A program made the position numbers and the translations under genes. The notes beneath the pieces were generated by a model. The model had not been told where the DNA came from. It saw nothing but the letters and a program-made list of their open reading frames with translations, and did not search any database. A stretch of 6,977 nt of DNA from Anaerolineales bacterium (lineage in GTDB: Bacteria; Chloroflexota; Anaerolineae; Anaerolineales; Villigracilaceae): the NCBI GenBank assembly GCA_020847355.1, contig JADLCG010000326.1, forward strand, positions 1-6,977, given 5' to 3'. This document shows, piece after piece, positions 5,079 through 6,977 of this stretch (position 1 is the stretch's first letter; each line of letters opens with the position of its first letter).

Positions 5079-6974
5079 TTATTCCTTCACTTCGCCTTCC
5101 ACCACATCGGGATTTTCATTAGCGCTTGATGCGTTGGATGAAGAGCCCGCCTCAGGCTGACCCGCGGCTGGATTCTGCTCATAGACAGATGCGCCAATCT
5201 TTTGAATTGCCTGCCCTAACGCCTCCGTAGCCGATTTGATTTTCTCAACGTCTTCGCTTTGCGCCGCAGATTTCACTTCAGCCACTTTGGTTTCAATATC
5301 GCTCTTCACATCGGCAGGGACTTTATCGCCAAATTCGCGCAGGGCTTTTTCGGCCGCGTAGGCGGTGTTATCGGCGTTATTTCTGGCTTCAATTAAGTCT
5401 TTGCGTTTTTTATCATCCTCAGCATGAGATTCCGCGTCCTTACGCATCTTCTCAACTTCCGCATCGCTCAAACCAGAAGAAGCCGTGATCGTAATATGTT
5501 GCGTTTTGCCTGAGGCTTTATCTTGCGCACTCACTTTCAAAATTCCGTTCGCGTCCACGTCGAAGGTCACTTCAATTTGCGGCATTCCACGCGGGGCTGG
5601 CGGAATACCATCCAAAATAAATTTACCCAGCGATTTATTATCCGCCGCCATTGGGCGCTCGCCTTGTAGAACATGAATTTCCACTTGCGTTTGATTATCG
5701 CCCGCAGTAGAAAATACTTGCGAACGGCGCGTGGGGATGGTTGTGTTGCGTTCAATTTGCGCAGTCGCCACGCCGCCTAAAGTTTCAATGGCTAAGGTCA
5801 ATGGCGTAACGTCTAACAATAAAATATCTTTGACTTCGCCGCCGAGCACGCCCGCTTGAATCGCCGCGCCAATCGCCACTACTTCATCAGGGTTCACGCC
5901 TTTGTGCGGGTCTTTGCCAAAGAAAGCGCGCACGCGATCTTGAATGGCAGGCATACGAGTCATACCGCCCACTAAAACGACTTCGTTGATGTCGCCTGGG
6001 TTTAATCCAGCGTCGGTCAGCGCTTGGCGCACAGGAGCGATCGTTCGGTCCACGAGGTCCGCCGTAATTTGTTCAAGTTTTGCGCGGGAAAGATTCATCA
6101 CCAAATGTTTTGGTCCGCTGGAATCCGCAGTTAAGTAAGGCAGGTTGATTTCCGTTTGCAAAACTGTGGAAAGCTCGATCTTGGCTTTTTCAGAGGCTTC
6201 TTTCAAGCGTTGTAAAGCCTGGCGGTCGTTGTGTAAATCAATGCCGTTATCTTTTTTGAATTCTTCGATCAAATAATCCATAATCCGCAGGTCAAAATCA
6301 TCGCCGCCGAGGAAGGTATCGCCGCTGGTAGCGCGGACTTGGAAAACGCCGTCGCCCACGTCTAAAATAGAAACGTCAAACGTGCCGCCGCCCAAGTCAT
6401 AGACCACGATAATTTCATTTTTCTTTTTATCCAAACCATACGCCAAAGAAGAAGCGGTGGGCTCGTTGATGATTCTCAAAACTTCCAAGCCGGCAATCTT
6501 GCCCGCGTCTTTGGTGGCGTTGCGTTGCGCGTCGTTGAAATAGGCTGGCACGGTAATCACGGCTTGCGTAATCGTCTCGCCCAAATAGGCTTCAGCGTCC
6601 GCTTTGATCTTTGCCAAAATCATCGCCGAAACTTCCGGCGGAGAATAATCTTTCTCATCCAACTTCACGCGCACATCGCCGTTATCGGCTTCGGTGACGG
6701 CATACGGCACGCGCTTGCGCGTGCGTTCAACTTCCGCATCGCCAGATTTACGCCCCATAAAACGCTTGACTGAAAAAATCGTGTTCTGCGGATTCGTAAT
6801 CGCTTGGTTACGCGCCACGCGCCCAACCAAACGTTCGTGATTTTTATTCACCGCCACCACCGAAGGGACTAAGCGCTCCCCTTCCGCAGAGGGAATCACA
6901 ATCGGTTCGCCGCCTTGCATCACCGCCGCCACAGAGTTTGTCGTGCCGAGATCAATTCCGATAATTTTTGCCAT
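5079..6974 (-). CDS. dnaK: Chaperone protein DnaK (Hsp70)
   Basis: ATP-driven chaperone that works with DnaJ and GrpE on unfolded proteins in the cytoplasm. Complete at 631 residues. Nucleotide-binding domain (1-382) with the three Hsp70 signatures: GIDLGTTNS (6-14), VYDLGGGTFDVSIL (191-204) and VVLVGGMTRMPAIQ (332-345). Also TVPAYFNDAQR (141-151) and NEPTASSLAYG (170-180). The interdomain linker is DILLLDVTPLTL (383-394). The substrate-binding domain and helical lid follow (about 395-600), then a disordered Ser/Asn/Ala-rich tail ending VVEGEVKE. No key residue is missing. The start is the MAKIIGIDLGTT homologues use, but only 3 bases precede it, so the promoter, ribosome site and any CIRCE operator lie outside. 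No grpE or hrcA is seen; they may be upstream of the window. Confidence 0.98.
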   Translation of the reverse strand: MAKIIGIDLGTTNSVAAVMQGGEPIVIPSAEGERLVPSVVAVNKNHERLVGRVARNQAITNPQNTIFSVKRFMGRKSGDAEVERTRKRVPYAVTEADNGDVRVKLDEKDYSPPEVSAMILAKIKADAEAYLGETITQAVITVPAYFNDAQRNATKDAGKIAGLEVLRIINEPTASSLAYGLDKKKNEIIVVYDLGGGTFDVSILDVGDGVFQVRATSGDTFLGGDDFDLRIMDYLIEEFKKDNGIDLHNDRQALQRLKEASEKAKIELSTVLQTEINLPYLTADSSGPKHLVMNLSRAKLEQITADLVDRTIAPVRQALTDAGLNPGDINEVVLVGGMTRMPAIQDRVRAFFGKDPHKGVNPDEVVAIGAAIQAGVLGGEVKDILLLDVTPLTLAIETLGGVATAQIERNTTIPTRRSQVFSTAGDNQTQVEIHVLQGERPMAADNKSLGKFILDGIPPAPRGMPQIEVTFDVDANGILKVSAQDKASGKTQHITITASSGLSDAEVEKMRKDAESHAEDDKKRKDLIEARNNADNTAYAAEKALREFGDKVPADVKSDIETKVAEVKSAAQSEDVEKIKSATEALGQAIQKIGASVYEQNPAAGQPEAGSSSNASSANENPDVVEGEVKE

Positions 6975-6977
6975 TAT

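Overview
The window looks like bacterial chromosome from a member of Chloroflexota, most likely class Anaerolineae. This is inferred from protein style: a PASTA-less Ser/Thr kinase with a single membrane helix, a Pro/Thr-rich linker and an outer C-terminal domain, a membrane-anchored lamin-tail protein, and a NUDIX protein with a distinctive N-terminal extension. No rRNA or other marker fixes the taxonomy. Base composition looks balanced, about half G+C by eye. All seven genes lie on the minus strand, so transcription runs from high to low coordinates.

Read in the direction of transcription: dnaK (6974-5079, complete but with only 3 bases of upstream sequence) and dnaJ (5012-3894) form the heat-shock chaperone pair. 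A good intrinsic terminator follows dnaJ (3839-3805). A second group then begins with a NUDIX hydrolase (3747-3286) that overlaps the fluoride channel gene crcB/fluC (3289-2909) by 4 bases, followed by prmA (2852-1938), encoding the ribosomal protein L11 methyltransferase. After 31 bases comes a small membrane-anchored lamin-tail-domain protein (1906-1418), and after 44 more a transmembrane Ser/Thr protein kinase (1373 to beyond position 1), cut by the window edge. In many Firmicutes prmA directly follows dnaJ. Here a terminator, a likely promoter and two unrelated genes separate them.

The genes are recognisable families. The unexpected structure is in the spacers. The dnaK-dnaJ, dnaJ-NUDIX and crcB-prmA gaps are built largely or partly from tandem 7-base units, with different but related consensus words, and a similar degenerate 7-base tract lies inside prmA just before its SAM-binding motif. 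In crcB-prmA the units supply the crcB stop codon and overlap the prmA ribosome binding site. In dnaK-dnaJ they face each other and form a hairpin. This resembles the short tandemly repeated heptamers (STRR) described in filamentous cyanobacteria. I see no gene in the window that would make or mobilise them.

Two genes (NUDIX and lamin-tail) lack a visible Shine-Dalgarno sequence and have a -10-like hexamer only 9-10 bases before the ATG, which suggests leaderless transcripts. I found no mobile element, CRISPR array, tRNA or rRNA. No stretch longer than 300 bases is without a gene; the largest gap is 146 bases, between dnaJ and the NUDIX gene.
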